15,009 nucleotides of DNA from Clostridia bacterium (GTDB taxonomy: Bacteria; Bacillota_E; RBS10-35; JAJYVN01). Positions 14,597 through 15,009 of the stretch are shown here, in pieces. The stretch lies in the NCBI GenBank assembly GCA_027335515.1, contig DAHWHT010000367.1, positions 1 through 15,009 of the forward strand, read 5' to 3'. The number at the start of each line of letters is the position of its first letter. Within the stretch, counting starts at the first letter, position 1. The notes beneath the pieces are model-generated. The model saw nothing but the letters and a program-made list of their open reading frames with translations. It had not been told where the DNA came from and searched no databases. Made by a program: the position numbers and the translations under genes.

Positions 14597-14614
14597 GGGC
14601 CGGTTCGCCGGCCC
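14597..14614 (+). other. 7-bp stem with TTCG tetraloop upstream of the hydrolase gene
   Basis: GGGCCGG (14597-14603), TTCG and CCGGCCC (14608-14614) form a perfect UUCG-capped hairpin in RNA, a very stable form. It is about 100 bp upstream of the dienelactone hydrolase start and has no following T-run, so it may be an attenuator, an mRNA-stability element or a weak terminator. Confidence 0.35.
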
Positions 14615-14713
14615 CTGTCTTGGCCGAAGCGCCTGTCCGTAACGGTTGTCGTCGTCGCTGAGGGGTCGGACGCAGATCCGCCGCGTGTTTGCCAATGAAA
14701 GGGGTGCTCCACC

Positions 14714-15009
14714 GTGCGATTGCAGTGCGAATGGGTTTCGTATCCCGACAACGGGACATCCGCCACCGCCTACCTGGCGCGTCCCGCCCGGGACGAGGGA
14801 CCGCTGCCGGCGGTGCTGGTGATCCAGGAAATCTGGGGGGTGGACGGGCATATCCAGGATGTCGCCGAGCGCTTCGCCACCGCCGGTTATCTCGCGCTCG
14901 CGCCGGATCTGTATACCGAAGACGGCAAACGGCCGGAGGCGTTGGCCGCACCGCGGGTGGAGGCGGCCAAGGCATTCCTGGACGCGTTGCCGCCGAGCGC
15001 CTGGGGGGA
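14714..15009 (+). CDS. Dienelactone hydrolase family protein (5' part, runs off the window)
   Basis: The first 98 residues are present; the gene continues past the window end. GTG at 14714 follows AAAGGGG with about nine bases of spacing. The sequence is typical of the alpha/beta-hydrolase dienelactone hydrolase family: an N-terminal beta hairpin with ATAYLARP (18-25), [21 protein letters not shown] (from 31) and YLALAPDLY (59-67). E39 in the IQEIWG motif corresponds to the conserved Glu that gates the catalytic cysteine in dienelactone hydrolases. The Cys-Asp-His triad lies beyond the window and cannot be checked. Members hydrolyse lactones or esters in the cytosol. It is not clearly part of the sugar operon, being separated by the unassigned stretch. 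Confidence 0.85.
   Translation, partial: MRLQCEWVSYPDNGTSATAYLARPARDEGPLPAVLVIQEIWGVDGHIQDVAERFATAGYLALAPDLYTEDGKRPEALAAPRVEAAKAFLDALPPSAWG

Larger units (their letters stand above)
13271..14713. other. 1.4 kb without a confidently assigned gene
   Basis: Several long open frames exist on both strands, but their translations are Arg/Pro/Gly/Ala-rich and carry no motif I can defend. One - strand frame ends inside the 13246 hairpin with a charged tail (KSEVRDVV, then LTPENPPL), reminiscent of a transposon-protein C-terminus, but no catalytic or zinc-ribbon residues were found upstream. A + strand frame from about 14135 (GTG, with AGAGGAGG at 14113-14120) to the TGA at 14698 begins with a weakly FeoA-like stretch (EALPVGFHVLRL) and then degenerates. 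Short dyads occur throughout, for example GTCCTG/CAGGAC at 13678-13691. The stretch may hold decayed genes or an element remnant. Confidence 0.4.

Overview
The window is GC-rich DNA from a bacterium. Starts are a mix of ATG, GTG and one TTG. Shine-Dalgarno sites are strong and purine-rich (AGGGGAGG, GGGAGGGG, GGAGGGGG types), and the one exported protein carries a Tat-like lipoprotein signal. This style suits a high-GC Firmicutes-type lineage (Thermaerobacter- or Limnochordia-like) or a Chloroflexota relative. No marker gene settles the taxonomy, so the assignment is an inference.

Region 1 (about 1-3384, + strand) is a tight three-gene cassette with overlapping start and stop codons. It encodes a small HEPN-like protein, a MinD/ParA-like ATPase with the variant P-loop KGGVGRS, and a second P-loop ATPase resembling the Sll1717-type family. 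A possible RNase fold next to two NTPases is the layout of an abortive-infection or toxin-type defence module. This is the best candidate in the window for an undescribed system.

Region 2 (3385-4674) has a roughly 400 bp gap with no recognisable gene, then an XRE-family regulator gene broken by an apparent one-base deletion inside its helix-turn-helix. A 12-bp GC-rich stem follows, which probably terminates transcription from both convergent sides.

Region 3 (4675-12301) looks like a carbohydrate or sugar-acid utilisation locus built around a divergent promoter region at 7780-7974. Leftward run a lipoprotein sugar-binding protein of an ABC importer (no permease in view), an RraA-family aldolase-like protein and a sugar-phosphate isomerase/epimerase-like TIM barrel. 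Rightward run an HNH endonuclease, which is out of place among sugar genes, then a sialidase-like Asp-box protein translationally coupled to a GxGYxYP putative glycoside hydrolase. The likely theme is uptake and cytoplasmic breakdown of an unusual sugar derivative.

Region 4 (12302-15009) holds a small protein built from twelve heptads encoded by 21-bp tandem repeats, a hairpin terminator, about 1.4 kb of unassigned and structured DNA, and the 5' part of a dienelactone hydrolase gene that runs off the end.
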